A stretch of 27,442 nucleotides of DNA from an uncultured Eubacteriales bacterium (GTDB taxonomy: Bacteria > Bacillota > Clostridia > Lachnospirales > Anaerotignaceae), in contig CAKTER010000004.1 in NCBI GenBank assembly GCA_934552695.1, forward strand, positions 1-27,442. Reading direction: 5' to 3'. Shown piece after piece: positions 1 to 7,891 of this stretch. The translations under genes and the position numbers were made by a program. The notes beneath the pieces were generated by a model, which saw nothing but the letters and a program-made list of their open reading frames with translations, was not told the origin of the DNA and made no database searches. The number at the start of each line of letters is the position of its first letter. The stretch's first letter is position 1.

Positions 1-1003
1 TCAGGTTGTACTTCGAGGCAATCTGGATAGCGCCCTTTTCCAAAAACACCAGCAGGAAGGCAATCAAAATCATCATTAGGGTGTTGAACTTCGACATCCA
101 GGCCACGATAATGGCGGTAAAGCCCCGGCCTCCGGCGGTGTCGGTGGAGATGGTGTGAGATACGCCGGAAACGGCGATGTACCCGGCAATGCCGCAAATG
201 GCGCCGGAGAGGCACATGGTCCGCAAAATGACCCGGCTGACGTTAATCCCGGCGTAGCGGGCGGTGTTTTCGCTTTCACCCACTACGGCAATCTCGTAGC
301 CGTGCTTAAACTTTTTGAGGTAAATGAACACGAACACGGTGAGGGCCAGCACGATAATCACGTTCAGCATATATTGCTGGCCGCCGATGGCGGGGAACCA
401 GCCCTCCCGGGTGCCCTGGTTGATGATACCCACGGAGTTGGAGCCGGCGGGGTGCTCCCATTTGGCGACGCAGAACGAAGCCAGCTGGATGGCCACATAG
501 TTCATCATCAGGGTAAACAGGGTCTCGTTGGTATTCCACCGGGCCTTAAACAGGGCGGGGATGAGGCCCCACACCATACCGGCTACGGCGCTGACCACAA
601 ACATGATGATGAGCAGCACCGGGGTGGGGACGCTTTTGCCCAAATAAATCATGCAAAAGGCGGTGGCAATGCCGCCTACCAGCACCTGGCCCTCGGCGCC
701 GATGTTCCAAAACCGCATGGCGAAGGCCGGGGCCAGCCCCACGCCGATACACAGCAGCATCATGGCGTCCCGAATGGTGATCCAGGTACGCTTGGGAGTA
801 CCGAAGGCCCCCGACCACATGGCGCTATATACCTTGAGGGGGTTCATTTTCACAATACCGTAAATGACGATGGCGCAAACCACCAGCGCCAAAACCAACG
901 CCACCAGCCGGATGAGCCAAGCCTTCCAGGTCGGGATGGCGGCCCGCCGGGCCACATGGAACAGCGGCGTTTTGGCGGAATGCCCCTTTTTTTCGTTATG
1001 CAT
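1..1003 (-). CDS. ABC transporter permease, BMP/nucleoside type (partial, runs off left edge)
   Basis: Membrane permease of a nucleoside/purine-type ABC importer (BPD_transp_2 family, like B. subtilis YufP/NupP). The 334 residues visible contain several hydrophobic segments. They also contain the family hallmark FWNIGAEGQ (about residues 98-106) and a conserved cytoplasmic stretch with GESENTARYAGIN near residues 244-256, the loop that normally couples to the ATPase. The start is the ATG at 1003. It overlaps the stop of the upstream ATPase gene by eight bases (ATGCATAA), and a GGAGG lies just upstream inside that gene, so translation is probably coupled. The 3' end is missing, and the second permease usual for this family would be expected beyond the left edge. 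Substrate assignment rests on the family plus the guanine riboswitch upstream of the operon and is an inference. Confidence 0.9.
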   Translation of the reverse strand, partial: MHNEKKGHSAKTPLFHVARRAAIPTWKAWLIRLVALVLALVVCAIVIYGIVKMNPLKVYSAMWSGAFGTPKRTWITIRDAMMLLCIGVGLAPAFAMRFWNIGAEGQVLVGGIATAFCMIYLGKSVPTPVLLIIMFVVSAVAGMVWGLIPALFKARWNTNETLFTLMMNYVAIQLASFCVAKWEHPAGSNSVGIINQGTREGWFPAIGGQQYMLNVIIVLALTVFVFIYLKKFKHGYEIAVVGESENTARYAGINVSRVILRTMCLSGAICGIAGYIAVSGVSHTISTDTAGGRGFTAIIVAWMSKFNTLMMILIAFLLVFLEKGAIQIASKYNL

Positions 1004-2525
1004 GGGAGGCACCTCCTTTTAACCGGGTCATCAACAGGCCCACCTCGTTTTTGTTGGTGGTGCGGCCGTCTACAATGCCGCTAACCTGTCCCTCGCACAG
1101 CACCAAAATCCGGTCGCACAGCTCCAGCAGCACGTCCAAATCCTCGCCGACGTAAATGACGGCGACGCCCTTGGCCTTTTGCTGGTTGATGAGGTCGTAA
1201 ATGGTGTAGGAGGAGTTGATGTCCAGCCCCCGCACGGCGTAGGCGGTGAGCAAAACGGTGGGGGCGGCGGCAATTTCCCGGCCTACCAGCACCTTTTGCA
1301 CATTGCCGCCGGACAGCTTCCGGACGGGAGTGGTGACCCCGGGGGTGTTGACCTCCAGCTCCTGTACCACGGTTTCGGCCAGCTTCCGGGGGGAACGCCG
1401 GTCAAGTAGCGGGGAATGCCCCCGGCGGTAGCTGCGGAGCATCATGTTATCGGTCAGGTCCATGCTGCCTACCAGCCCCATGCCCAGCCGGTCCTCGGGG
1501 ACAAAGGACAGGGCCACGCCCATTTCGGAAATGGTCAGGGGGTCCTTCCCCACCAGGTTTTCGGTGGAGCCGTCGTCCTCGATGTAGGAAATACTGCCGG
1601 TCTCGATATTTTGCAGCCCGGCAATGGCCTCCAGCAGCTCTTTTTGGCCGCAGCCAGAGATGCCGGCAATGCCTAAAATCTCGCCGGTGTTGGCGGTAAA
1701 GGATACGTCGTGGAGGCGTTCCACCCCATCCATATCCCGGACGGACAGGTGGTCCACCACAATCCGGGGCTTGGGAGAAAGGGGCTCGGTGCGCTCGATG
1801 TTCAGGGTTACGGCATGGCCCACCATCATATTGGTCATTTCCTGGGCGTTGGTATCGCAGGTTTGCATATCGCCCACGTATTCGCCCTTCCGCAGCACAG
1901 CCACCCGGTCGGAAATTTCCTCTACCTCGTGGAGCTTGTGGGTGATGATAACGACGGCCTTTCCGGCGTTCCGCATATTCCGCAGGACCTGAAACAGCTT
2001 TTCGGTTTCCTGGGGGGTCAGCACGGCGGTGGGCTCGTCCAAGATTAAAATATCGGCGCCCCGGTACAGCACCTTAATAATCTCCACCGTTTGCTTTTGG
2101 GAGACCGACATATCGTAGACCCGTTGGTTGGGGTCAATCTCAAACCCGTACTGGTCGCAAATGGTTTTGATTTTTTTGGCGACGGCATTTAAATCCAGCT
2201 TGCCCTTTTCGTGCAGGCCCAGCACCACGTTTTCGGCGGTGGTCAGTACGTCCACCAGCTTAAAGTGCTGGTGAATCATCCCAATGCCGTAGTCAAAGGC
2301 GTCCCGGGGGCTGCGGATGGAAACCTCTTCGCCGTTGACGAAAATATGCCCCTCGTCGGGGAAGTAAATGCCCGAAAGCATATTCATCAACGTGGTTTTT
2401 CCGCTGCCGTTTTCGCCCAAAAGCGCTAAAATTTCGCCCTTGTAAATATCCAAACAAACCTTGTTGTTGGCGGTGATGGAACCAAAGCGTTTGGTTATAT
2501 CCCGCATGGATACAGCAACCTCCAA
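996..2525 (-). CDS. ABC transporter ATP-binding protein with two ATPase domains (BMP/nucleoside type)
   Basis: Energises the importer formed with the BMP lipoprotein upstream and the permease downstream (YufO/NupO type). It has 509 residues and two fused nucleotide-binding domains. The first has Walker A GENGSGKT (37-44), Q-loop Q86 and Walker B ILILDEP (159-165), but its signature reads MSVSQ (139-143) where the family usually has a glycine. The second has a degenerate Walker A-like GISGCGQKE (288-296), an intact LSGGN signature (404-408) and a Walker B region (424-430) without acidic residues. A degenerate second site is normal for this family. The chosen start is a TTG, with GAGGG about 8 bases upstream, giving the N-terminus MEVAVSM that matches the usual family beginning. 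An ATG six codons in is the alternative. A 198-base gap with hairpins separates it from the lipoprotein gene. Confidence 0.92.
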   Translation of the reverse strand: MEVAVSMRDITKRFGSITANNKVCLDIYKGEILALLGENGSGKTTLMNMLSGIYFPDEGHIFVNGEEVSIRSPRDAFDYGIGMIHQHFKLVDVLTTAENVVLGLHEKGKLDLNAVAKKIKTICDQYGFEIDPNQRVYDMSVSQKQTVEIIKVLYRGADILILDEPTAVLTPQETEKLFQVLRNMRNAGKAVVIITHKLHEVEEISDRVAVLRKGEYVGDMQTCDTNAQEMTNMMVGHAVTLNIERTEPLSPKPRIVVDHLSVRDMDGVERLHDVSFTANTGEILGIAGISGCGQKELLEAIAGLQNIETGSISYIEDDGSTENLVGKDPLTISEMGVALSFVPEDRLGMGLVGSMDLTDNMMLRSYRRGHSPLLDRRSPRKLAETVVQELEVNTPGVTTPVRKLSGGNVQKVLVGREIAAAPTVLLTAYAVRGLDINSSYTIYDLINQQKAKGVAVIYVGEDLDVLLELCDRILVLCEGQVSGIVDGRTTNKNEVGLLMTRLKGGASHA

Positions 2526-2585
2526 ATTGTCACCCTCTCACTCTCTTGCTCTCAAATCGTCTGTCTTTGTCTATCCTCTGCTCCA

Positions 2586-2621
2586 AAGAAAAACGCAGCC
2601 GGTTTGTGGGAAAAGCCTGCG
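2586..2621 (-). terminator. Second attenuator-like hairpin before the ATPase gene
   Basis: Read on the minus strand, CGCAG (2617-2621) can pair with CTGCG (2594-2598) across an 18-base loop, followed at once by TTTTTCTT. The stem is short, so termination would be weak. It lies about 60 bases upstream of the ATPase start and follows a stronger hairpin, so it could trim transcription further after the lipoprotein gene. Confidence 0.35.
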
Positions 2622-2656
2622 CTTTTGTTTGCCGCAGAGGTGCGGCAATTTTTTGG

Positions 2657-2712
2657 AAAAACGGAAGGGGGAGAAACCGCCCAGGCAGCTTCTCCTCCTG
2701 ATTTTTCCGTTT
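2657..2712 (-). terminator. Intrinsic terminator/attenuator between BMP lipoprotein and ATPase genes
   Basis: On the minus strand AAACGGAA (2705-2712) pairs perfectly with TTCCGTTT (2659-2666), and inside it a GGAGGAGAA arm pairs with a TTCTCCCCC arm. The structure ends in a run of five T. It begins only 11 bases after the lipoprotein stop codon. Because the transporter genes continue on the same strand, this is most likely a partial terminator that lets the binding protein be made in excess over ATPase and permease, a common arrangement in ABC importers. That role is inferred. Confidence 0.65.
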
Positions 2713-2723
2713 ATGTGGTTTTC

Positions 2724-4037
2724 TTAGCCCTGCTCAACAATCCCGTCGATGCGGATGTCGAAGTAGGGGGCGCTGCGGAAGGTGGATTCCTGGAAAGCGC
2801 CGTCCACGATGCACTCGTAATCCTGGCCTTCGTACAGAACGGCGGAATAGTCGGAGTTCATGGTGGAGGAGTTGAAGGTGTAGGTGGTGATGTGCTCGCC
2901 GTTTACGGTGAACTTTTCGGTGTCGAAAATCTTTAAGGAACCGTCCTTAATGGCGGCTTCCACTTCGGCTACCTTTTCGGCGGTGCCGGCAGCGCAGGAC
3001 TCGCCAAGCTCGGAAATCATGTTAGCCCCGGCGGTGTAGCCCTCGGACCAGTCTACGGGGATTTCGTCAAACTTGCCTTCCTTGGCCAGGCCAAAGGCGT
3101 AGGTGTAGTAAGCGCCCCAGTTGTTCTGAGCAGAGGTCAGGATGGCGGTAGGAGCCACGGAACGCATATCGATGTTGTAGCCAACATAGTAGCATACGGC
3201 GCCGTTCTTGACAGCGGCTTCGATGGCGGAGGGGCCGCCGGTGGAGTCGGCGTGCTGGCTGATGATGCAGCAGCCCTGAGCCAGCAGAGCCTCGGCAGCC
3301 TGCTGCTCGGCGGTGGCGTTAGCCCAGGAGTTGGTGTAGGCCACGCTCATGGATACGTTTTCGACGATGGACTTAATGCCCAGATAGAAGGCGGTGTAGC
3401 CGGAAACCACCTCGGCATAGGGATAGGCGCCAACGTAACCAATCTTGATGGTGCCGTCCTCGTTGTAGTTGGCATCGGTCAAAACGCCTTCCTCAACCAT
3501 TTCGGCCAGCTTCATACCGGCAACCACGCCGGATACATAGCGGGACTCGTAGGTGTGGTTAAAGAAGTTGCGGGTGTTGTCGCAGTTGTCTACGGCAGCG
3601 GTGTCGCCGGTGGCAATCAGGAAGGTCACGTCGGGATATTCCTCGGCGGCCTGGGTCATGTAGGACTGATGACCGTAGGAGTCAGAAATAATCAGGTTGC
3701 AGCCGTTCTCGGCCAGGTCGGAAGCGGCGTCGTAGCAGCTGGCGTCTTCGGGGTTGTTGTACTTCCAAATCACCTGGGTGTCGTCGTTGTAATCGATACC
3801 CAGAGATTCGCAGGCGGCCTGGATGCCTTCCATATGAGCATAGTCATAACCGATGGATTCGTCGTGCAGCAGAACCACGCCAATCTTCAGAGGCGAGGCC
3901 TCGCCCTCGTCTTCGCCGTCCCCGTCCTGTTCGGTGTTGGCGGCATTGCCGTTGGAATCCTCTTTGGTGTCGCTTCCGCAGGCGCAAAGGCCCAGACCCA
4001 TGACGGCTGCCAGGGCAAGTGCAAGAAACTTCTTCAT
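2724..4037 (-). CDS. BMP-family (PnrA-like) substrate-binding lipoprotein of a nucleoside/purine ABC importer
   Basis: Extracellular, membrane-anchored solute-binding protein. It has 437 residues. The N-terminus MKKFLALALAAVMGLGLCAC is a lipoprotein signal with the lipid-modified cysteine most likely at position 20, followed by a low-complexity acidic/Asn linker to about residue 48. The rest matches the basic membrane protein/PnrA family: a KIGVVLLHDE start strand, ISDSYGHQS, and NITY-like periplasmic-binding-protein segments such as YVGAYPYAEVVSGY near 204-217. These proteins bind purine nucleosides in characterised members. The start ATG at 4037 has AGGAGG 9 bases upstream. It sits 73 bases downstream of xpt and upstream of the ATPase and permease genes, so the four genes are likely co-regulated by the guanine riboswitch. 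Exact ligand unknown. Confidence 0.92.
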   Translation of the reverse strand: MKKFLALALAAVMGLGLCACGSDTKEDSNGNAANTEQDGDGEDEGEASPLKIGVVLLHDESIGYDYAHMEGIQAACESLGIDYNDDTQVIWKYNNPEDASCYDAASDLAENGCNLIISDSYGHQSYMTQAAEEYPDVTFLIATGDTAAVDNCDNTRNFFNHTYESRYVSGVVAGMKLAEMVEEGVLTDANYNEDGTIKIGYVGAYPYAEVVSGYTAFYLGIKSIVENVSMSVAYTNSWANATAEQQAAEALLAQGCCIISQHADSTGGPSAIEAAVKNGAVCYYVGYNIDMRSVAPTAILTSAQNNWGAYYTYAFGLAKEGKFDEIPVDWSEGYTAGANMISELGESCAAGTAEKVAEVEAAIKDGSLKIFDTEKFTVNGEHITTYTFNSSTMNSDYSAVLYEGQDYECIVDGAFQESTFRSAPYFDIRIDGIVEQG

Positions 4038-4073
4038 TCGATTCTCCTCCTAAAACTTTGGAATACAAATAGG

Positions 4074-4101
4074 TTTATATGGTTGCACGCACAGGGCGCA
4101 A
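4074..4101 (-). promoter_or_regulatory. Possible internal promoter before BMP lipoprotein gene
   Basis: Minus-strand TTGCGC (4096-4101) and TATAAA (4074-4079) are separated by 16 bases in the xpt-to-lipoprotein gap. It could give riboswitch-independent expression of the transporter. The match is modest and may be chance. Confidence 0.3.
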
Positions 4102-4110
4102 AACCCGAAG

Positions 4111-4686
4111 TTATTGGGGCCGGTAGGTAATCGTGGTATCGTCCATGGCATCGATGATAGCTAACGATTCCACCCGGATGCCTTTGGCCCGCAGGGCGTC
4201 GCCTCCGCCCTGGAAGCCCTTTTCGATGGCGGCGGATACCCCCGCCAGGCTGGCCCCTGCTTCGTCAATGATTTGGATAAGGCCGCCCACGGCGTTGCCC
4301 AAAGCCAAAAAGTCATCCACAATCAAAACCCGGTCGGAGGCCGACAGATAATCCCGGCTCATCATAATGGTGTAAGTTTTTTTGTGGGTAAACGAAAACA
4401 CCTCGGCACTGTATAAATCCCCGGTCAGGTTGGCGGACTGGTGTTTTTTGGCAAACACCATGGGGACGTTGAGGGCGGCGGCGGCGGCGACCGCCAAAGG
4501 AATGCCGCTGGCCTCTACGGTGAGTACCCGGGTTACGCCTTCGTTCTGGAACAGGCGGGCAATCTCCCGGCCCATTTCCATTAAAAACGCTACGTCAATC
4601 TGCTGGTTTAAAAACCGGCCGACCTTTACAATATTGCCGGGCAAAATCTCGCCTTCCCGCAGGATCTTTTCTTCCAGTGCCTTCAT
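4111..4686 (-). CDS. xpt: Xanthine phosphoribosyltransferase
   Basis: Cytoplasmic purine salvage enzyme that converts xanthine plus PRPP to XMP. It has 191 residues, the usual length for Xpt. The N-terminus MKALEEKILREGEILPGNIV and FLNQQIDVAF are typical. The PRPP-binding loop is VLIVDDFLALGNA at 120-132, and the phosphate/substrate segment VEASGIPLAVAAA is at 58-70. The start is the ATG at 4686, with GGAGG 6 bases upstream. The open frame continues further upstream, but that part is riboswitch and terminator and has no ribosome binding site. Expression is predicted to fall when guanine is abundant. The gene heads a unit with a nucleoside-type ABC importer. A hypoxanthine/guanine-type activity is the less likely alternative. 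Confidence 0.95.
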   Translation of the reverse strand: MKALEEKILREGEILPGNIVKVGRFLNQQIDVAFLMEMGREIARLFQNEGVTRVLTVEASGIPLAVAAAAALNVPMVFAKKHQSANLTGDLYSAEVFSFTHKKTYTIMMSRDYLSASDRVLIVDDFLALGNAVGGLIQIIDEAGASLAGVSAAIEKGFQGGGDALRAKGIRVESLAIIDAMDDTTITYRPQ

Positions 4687-4697
4687 ACTGCGCCTCC

Positions 4698-4726
4698 AAA
4701 AAAAGAACAGACTTAAAAAAGTCTGT
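4698..4726 (-). terminator. Riboswitch terminator before xpt
   Basis: On the minus strand ACAGACTT (4719-4726) and AAGTCTGT (4707-4714) form a perfect 8-base-pair stem with a TTTT loop, followed by TCTTTTTTT. The run of T ends directly at the GGAGG of xpt. It lies about 50 bases past the guanine aptamer, the usual place for the expression platform. I could not identify a convincing antiterminator. A second ATTGGT (4729-4734), the same as the 3' strand of aptamer helix P1, lies just upstream of the stem. Confidence 0.85.
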
Positions 4727-4774
4727 CCACCAATAAAAACCGGATAGCCGCCCCAAACAAAAAAAGCAACGCAT

Positions 4775-4840
4775 ACCAATAGTCGCAGCTGAGGCGCTGC
4801 GGTAGAAACGTTTGGGCCATCCATCCAAATTTATATTGGC
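4775..4840 (-). promoter_or_regulatory. Purine (guanine-type) riboswitch aptamer
   Basis: The minus strand matches the purine riboswitch core. P1 is formed by GCCAAT and ATTGGT. P2 is TTTGG/CCAAA with GG-containing loop, then the junction CGTTTCTACC, then P3 GCAGC/GCTGC with loop GCCTCA, whose CC can kiss the loop of P2, then the junction GACTAT. The C in GACTAT is the base that pairs with the ligand, so guanine (or hypoxanthine/xanthine) rather than adenine is expected. It precedes xpt, the classic target, with a terminator in between, predicting repression by guanine. Confidence 0.93.
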
Positions 4841-4864
4841 GATATTCGATTTGCTTATGGCTTC

Positions 4865-4893
4865 ATCATAAGGTTTTGCCCGGATTTTGTCAA
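4865..4893 (-). promoter_or_regulatory. Sigma-A promoter for the xpt-BMP operon
   Basis: TTGACA (4888-4893) and TATGAT (4865-4870) on the minus strand are separated by exactly 17 bases. Transcription would start about 20 bases before the aptamer. Confidence 0.85.
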
Positions 4894-4999
4894 CCAAAAA
4901 CCCGTTTTTTTGTCGCCTGTCTGCAATTTTTGGCGCTTTCTCCCAAGGGGGCGGGGCCGGAACGTAAAATCTCGGTAAATACCGCCAAAAAAATAAAAG

Positions 5000-5030
5000 G
5001 GGAAAGAAAATCCGCCCCGGGTTGGGGCGG
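5000..5030 (-). terminator. Terminator after gltX-DUF1003
   Basis: Minus-strand CCGCCCC (5024-5030) pairs with GGGGCGG (5012-5018) across a 5-base loop, followed by ATTTTCTTT. It sits 30 bases after the DUF1003 stop and closes this unit before the xpt promoter. Confidence 0.85.
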
Positions 5031-5060
5031 AAAAGCGAACAAAGCAGATTTGGGAAACCC

Positions 5061-5588
5061 TTAGGGAACGGAAGGGGGCGTATCGGTGGTTTCGGACGCC
5101 TCGGCTTCGTGAAGACGCTTTAAAATGGTTTCCTGCTGGGCCAGGATTTTGTTGGCCTTATTGTGCAAATCTTCAATCAAAATCTCGGTTTTTAGGTTTA
5201 CTTTATAGTCGTTTTCGGCCCGGCGGCGGTCTTTTTCCTCCTGCCGGTACTGGCTCATCATAATCAGCGGGGCCTGAATGGCGGCCACGCAGGATAGCAC
5301 CAAATTCAGGAGGATAAAGGGGTAGGGGTCAAAAGCGCCCTCCGCCAGCAGGATGTTGCCGGTCATCCAGACGATGAGCACGGCCACAAAGGAAAAGATA
5401 AAGCCCCAGCTGCCGGCAAATTTGGCAATGGCGTCGGCGGCCCGCTGGCCGAGAGTATCCGTTTTTTCGGACTCCCGGTTGATGTTTTGAGCCACCCGGC
5501 TTTGGGCCAGCAGGTGCAAAATCTCCTCGTCGCTCATGTCGTGGCGCACGTCTTTTAAAATCTCTTGGACCAGCTTTTTGTCTTTCAA
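5061..5588 (-). CDS. DUF1003 family membrane protein
   Basis: Small inner-membrane protein of unknown function. It has 175 residues. The DUF1003 signature is clear: GSWGFI (59-64), FDPYPFILLNL (86-96) and a conserved AIQAPLIMMSQYRQ (103-116). Two membrane segments are visible at about 61-81 and 89-110. The C-terminal third (112-163) is charged and looks like a cytoplasmic coiled coil. The start is TTG at 5588, with GGAGG 7 bases upstream; there is no better ATG until residue 18, which would cut into the conserved part. It begins 19 bases after gltX and is followed by a terminator, so it is co-transcribed with gltX. No functional link between the two is known to me. Confidence 0.88.
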   Translation of the reverse strand: MKDKKLVQEILKDVRHDMSDEEILHLLAQSRVAQNINRESEKTDTLGQRAADAIAKFAGSWGFIFSFVAVLIVWMTGNILLAEGAFDPYPFILLNLVLSCVAAIQAPLIMMSQYRQEEKDRRRAENDYKVNLKTEILIEDLHNKANKILAQQETILKRLHEAEASETTDTPPSVP

Positions 5589-5607
5589 GGGGACGCCTCC
5601 TTTTGGC

Positions 5608-7053
5608 TTAGGCCGAAAGCTGACGGAGCCCCTGCTCCAGCCGGCGCAAGGTTTCCTCCCGGCCCAGCAGGTAGGCCAGCTCGATGGCGCCGCCGGGGGA
5701 GGTGGGCTTGCCCGACAGGGCGGTGCGGACGGGCCACAGCATTTGCCCGTTTTTTACGCCCTTTTCGGCAGCCAGGCCCATCAGGGCGTCGTGGAGGGCA
5801 CTCTCCGTCCACTCCGGCAGGGCAGAGAGCACCGGAATGGCCCAGCTTAGGCTTTCCCGGGCAATTTCCGGGTTGGTTTTCATTTTTTTGTGGGTATACA
5901 GGTCGTTGCTGTATTCCGGCAGGGTATCCAAAAAGTCCACCAGCCCGGGGATATCGTTTAAGGTCTCCAGCCGGGTTTTGAGCAGCTCGGCCACCTTTCG
6001 CAGGTCGGTGGGCCGGGCAATGGCGGCCCGGAGCCGGGGCTCCACCAGGGCAAAGTACTTTTCAAAGTCCATGTTTTTCAGGTATTCCCCGTTCATCCAG
6101 GTTAGCTTCTGGATGTCGAAAATCGAGGGGGACTTGGACAGGCCCGCAATGGTAAAGGCCTCGGTCAGCTCTTGCAGGGTGAAGATTTCCCGGTTGTCGG
6201 AGGGGCTCCAGCCCAGTAGGGCGATGTAGTTAAGGATGGCCTCGGCCAAATACCCCTTTTCCAGCAGGTCCTGGAAAGAAGCGTCGCCGTTGCGCTTGGA
6301 TAGCTTGTGGTGGGCGTCCTTCATTACGGCGGGCAGGTGGACGTAGACCGGGGGCTCCCAGCCAAAGGCGGCGTAAAGCAGGTTGTATTTGGGGGTGGAG
6401 GACAGGTACTCGCTGCCCCGCACCACATGGGTGATGTGCATGAGGTGATCGTCCACCACGTTGGCAAAGTTGTAGGTGGGGAAGCCGTCGGCCTTTAACA
6501 AAATCTGGTCGTCCAGCTCGCTGTTGTCCACGGTGATGTGGCCGTACACCACATCGTCAAAGGAGGTGGTGCCCTCGGTGGGCATCAGCTGGCGGATAAC
6601 GTGGGGCTCTCCGGCGGCCAGCCGGGCGGCAATCTCCTCCTTGGGCAGGTGCAGGCAGTGCCGGTCATAGCGGGCAAAGGACTCGCCCTCGGCGTTGCTT
6701 ACCCGCAGGGAATCCAGCCGCTCCTTGGTGCAAAAGCAGTAGTAGGCCTGCCCCCGCTCCACCAGCTTTTCGGCATAGTCCCGGTACAGGCCCATGCGCT
6801 CGCTTTGGATGTAGGGGCCGTAGTCGCCGCCCACGTCGGGGCCTTCGTCGTGCTGTAGGCCGGTTTGGGCCAAGGTTTTCATAATTACATCTACCGAGCC
6901 GTCTACCTGACGGTTTTGGTCGGTATCCTCAATCCGCAAAATAAACTTGCCGCCCTGGGACTTGGCAATCAGGTATTCGTACAGGGCGGTACGCAGGTTG
7001 CCAATGTGCATATACCCCGTGGGGCTGGGGGCAAAACGGGTTCTAATCTCCAT
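5608..7053 (-). CDS. gltX: Glutamyl-tRNA synthetase
   Basis: Class I aminoacyl-tRNA synthetase charging tRNA-Glu in the cytoplasm. It has 481 residues, normal for the family. The adenylate motifs are present: HIGN at 16-19 (the HIGH box, with the final His replaced by Asn) inside [12 protein letters not shown], and KLSKR at 250-254. A zinc site like that of E. coli GluRS is visible with identical spacing: C106-x-C108, then 24 residues, then C133-x-H135. Whether the enzyme also mischarges tRNA-Gln (non-discriminating) cannot be told by eye, although many Firmicutes enzymes do. The start ATG at 7053 has AGGAG about 9 bases upstream. It has its own promoter and is followed by the DUF1003 gene. 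Confidence 0.96.
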   Translation of the reverse strand: MEIRTRFAPSPTGYMHIGNLRTALYEYLIAKSQGGKFILRIEDTDQNRQVDGSVDVIMKTLAQTGLQHDEGPDVGGDYGPYIQSERMGLYRDYAEKLVERGQAYYCFCTKERLDSLRVSNAEGESFARYDRHCLHLPKEEIAARLAAGEPHVIRQLMPTEGTTSFDDVVYGHITVDNSELDDQILLKADGFPTYNFANVVDDHLMHITHVVRGSEYLSSTPKYNLLYAAFGWEPPVYVHLPAVMKDAHHKLSKRNGDASFQDLLEKGYLAEAILNYIALLGWSPSDNREIFTLQELTEAFTIAGLSKSPSIFDIQKLTWMNGEYLKNMDFEKYFALVEPRLRAAIARPTDLRKVAELLKTRLETLNDIPGLVDFLDTLPEYSNDLYTHKKMKTNPEIARESLSWAIPVLSALPEWTESALHDALMGLAAEKGVKNGQMLWPVRTALSGKPTSPGGAIELAYLLGREETLRRLEQGLRQLSA

Positions 7054-7094
7054 GGATGTGTCTCCTTTCCTCCGGACAGGCCGGGTCTGCCTCT

Positions 7095-7123
7095 ATTTTA
7101 GTCAAAAAAGCCGGTTCTGTAAA
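7095..7123 (-). promoter_or_regulatory. gltX promoter
   Basis: Minus-strand TTTACA (7118-7123) and TAAAAT (7095-7100) with a 17-base spacer. The leader to the ATG is only about 35 bases, too short for a T-box. Confidence 0.75.
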
Positions 7124-7165
7124 GGTCTTTTGCGGGCATAGACTACGGGAAAAGGGGGGAAGCGC

Positions 7166-7891
7166 ATGAAAAACCGGAAGAAGCGGGGACAGTGGGCCGG
7201 GGTATGCTTGCTGGCGCTGGCCATTGCCGCCGCTTGGGGCTGGGGACGGCAGCGGGCGCTGGCAGCCTTGCCCGCAGCGGGCCGGGTGGTGGTGCTGGAC
7301 GCTGGCCATGGGGGCTGGGACCCGGGAAAGACCGGAGCGGGGGCCGACGAAAAGGACGTGAATCTGGCCATGACCCTACGGTTGCAGGAATATTTGGAGG
7401 CGGCGGGGGCGGTGGTGCTGTTGACCCGGAACGCCGACGAGGCGCTGGCAAAAGGAAAAACCGATGATTTGGCCGGGCGGGCGGCGCTGGCCCGGGAGGG
7501 GGAGGTCTTTGTGTCCATTCATCAAAATTCCTACCCCAGCCCCGGGGTGCAGGGGGCCCAGACCTTTTACCCGGCGGGGGACGAGGCGGGGAAGGTGCTG
7601 GCCACGTGCATTCAGGGGCAGCTGGTAGCGGAGGTGGACCCCCAAAACCACCGGCAGCCTAAGGAAAACGGCAGCTACTACCTGTTCCAAGCCGTGAGTG
7701 TCCCGGCGGTGATTGTGGAGTGTGGGTTTTTGTCGAACCCGGAGGAGGCGGGGCGGCTGTCCGACCCGGACTACCAAAGCCGGGTGGCCTGGGCGGTGTA
7801 TCGGGGGATTTTGGATTATTTTGAGCAAACCGGGGCAGAAAGCGGAGCAAAACGTACCGGAATTTTGGAATATTTTAAAGGGAAGGATTGA
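7166..7891 (+). CDS. cwlD: N-acetylmuramoyl-L-alanine amidase, CwlD-like (Amidase_3)
   Basis: Zinc-dependent amidase that cleaves the bond between muramic acid and L-alanine in peptidoglycan. CwlD of B. subtilis acts with PdaA to make muramic delta-lactam in the spore cortex. It has 241 residues, the length of CwlD (just a signal anchor and one catalytic domain, no cell-wall repeats). A basic N-terminus and hydrophobic segment (11-26) form an uncleaved anchor or signal. The zinc ligands and catalytic residues are visible: H48 in DAGHGG, E62 in DEKDVN, H119 in SIHQNS and E185 in VECGFLSNPEE. The start ATG at 7166 has a GGGG-rich ribosome site. It implies a spore-forming ancestry. No confident sporulation promoter was recognised. 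A vegetative amidase is the alternative. Confidence 0.88.
   Translation: MKNRKKRGQWAGVCLLALAIAAAWGWGRQRALAALPAAGRVVVLDAGHGGWDPGKTGAGADEKDVNLAMTLRLQEYLEAAGAVVLLTRNADEALAKGKTDDLAGRAALAREGEVFVSIHQNSYPSPGVQGAQTFYPAGDEAGKVLATCIQGQLVAEVDPQNHRQPKENGSYYLFQAVSVPAVIVECGFLSNPEEAGRLSDPDYQSRVAWAVYRGILDYFEQTGAESGAKRTGILEYFKGKD

Noticed and set aside
155..1084. Long plus-strand open frame opposite the permease
   Set aside because: It is antisense to a clear ABC permease, has a His/Gly/Asp-rich unnatural composition and no family resemblance; a high-GC shadow.
2631..2646. Plus-strand intrinsic terminator GCCGCA-GAGG-TGCGGC followed by AATTTTTT
   Set aside because: No plus-strand gene ends nearby; it is kept only as part of the hairpin cluster in the transporter operon.
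3252..4130. 292-codon plus-strand open frame opposite the BMP lipoprotein
   Set aside because: Gly/Val-rich mirror of a clear lipoprotein gene, no ribosome site.
7020..7100. T-box leader for gltX
   Set aside because: The promoter leaves only about 35 bases of leader, with no stem I or T-box sequence.
7120..7165. Sporulation sigma (E or G) promoter before cwlD
   Set aside because: CATAGACT resembles a -10, but no -35 element is found at proper spacing.
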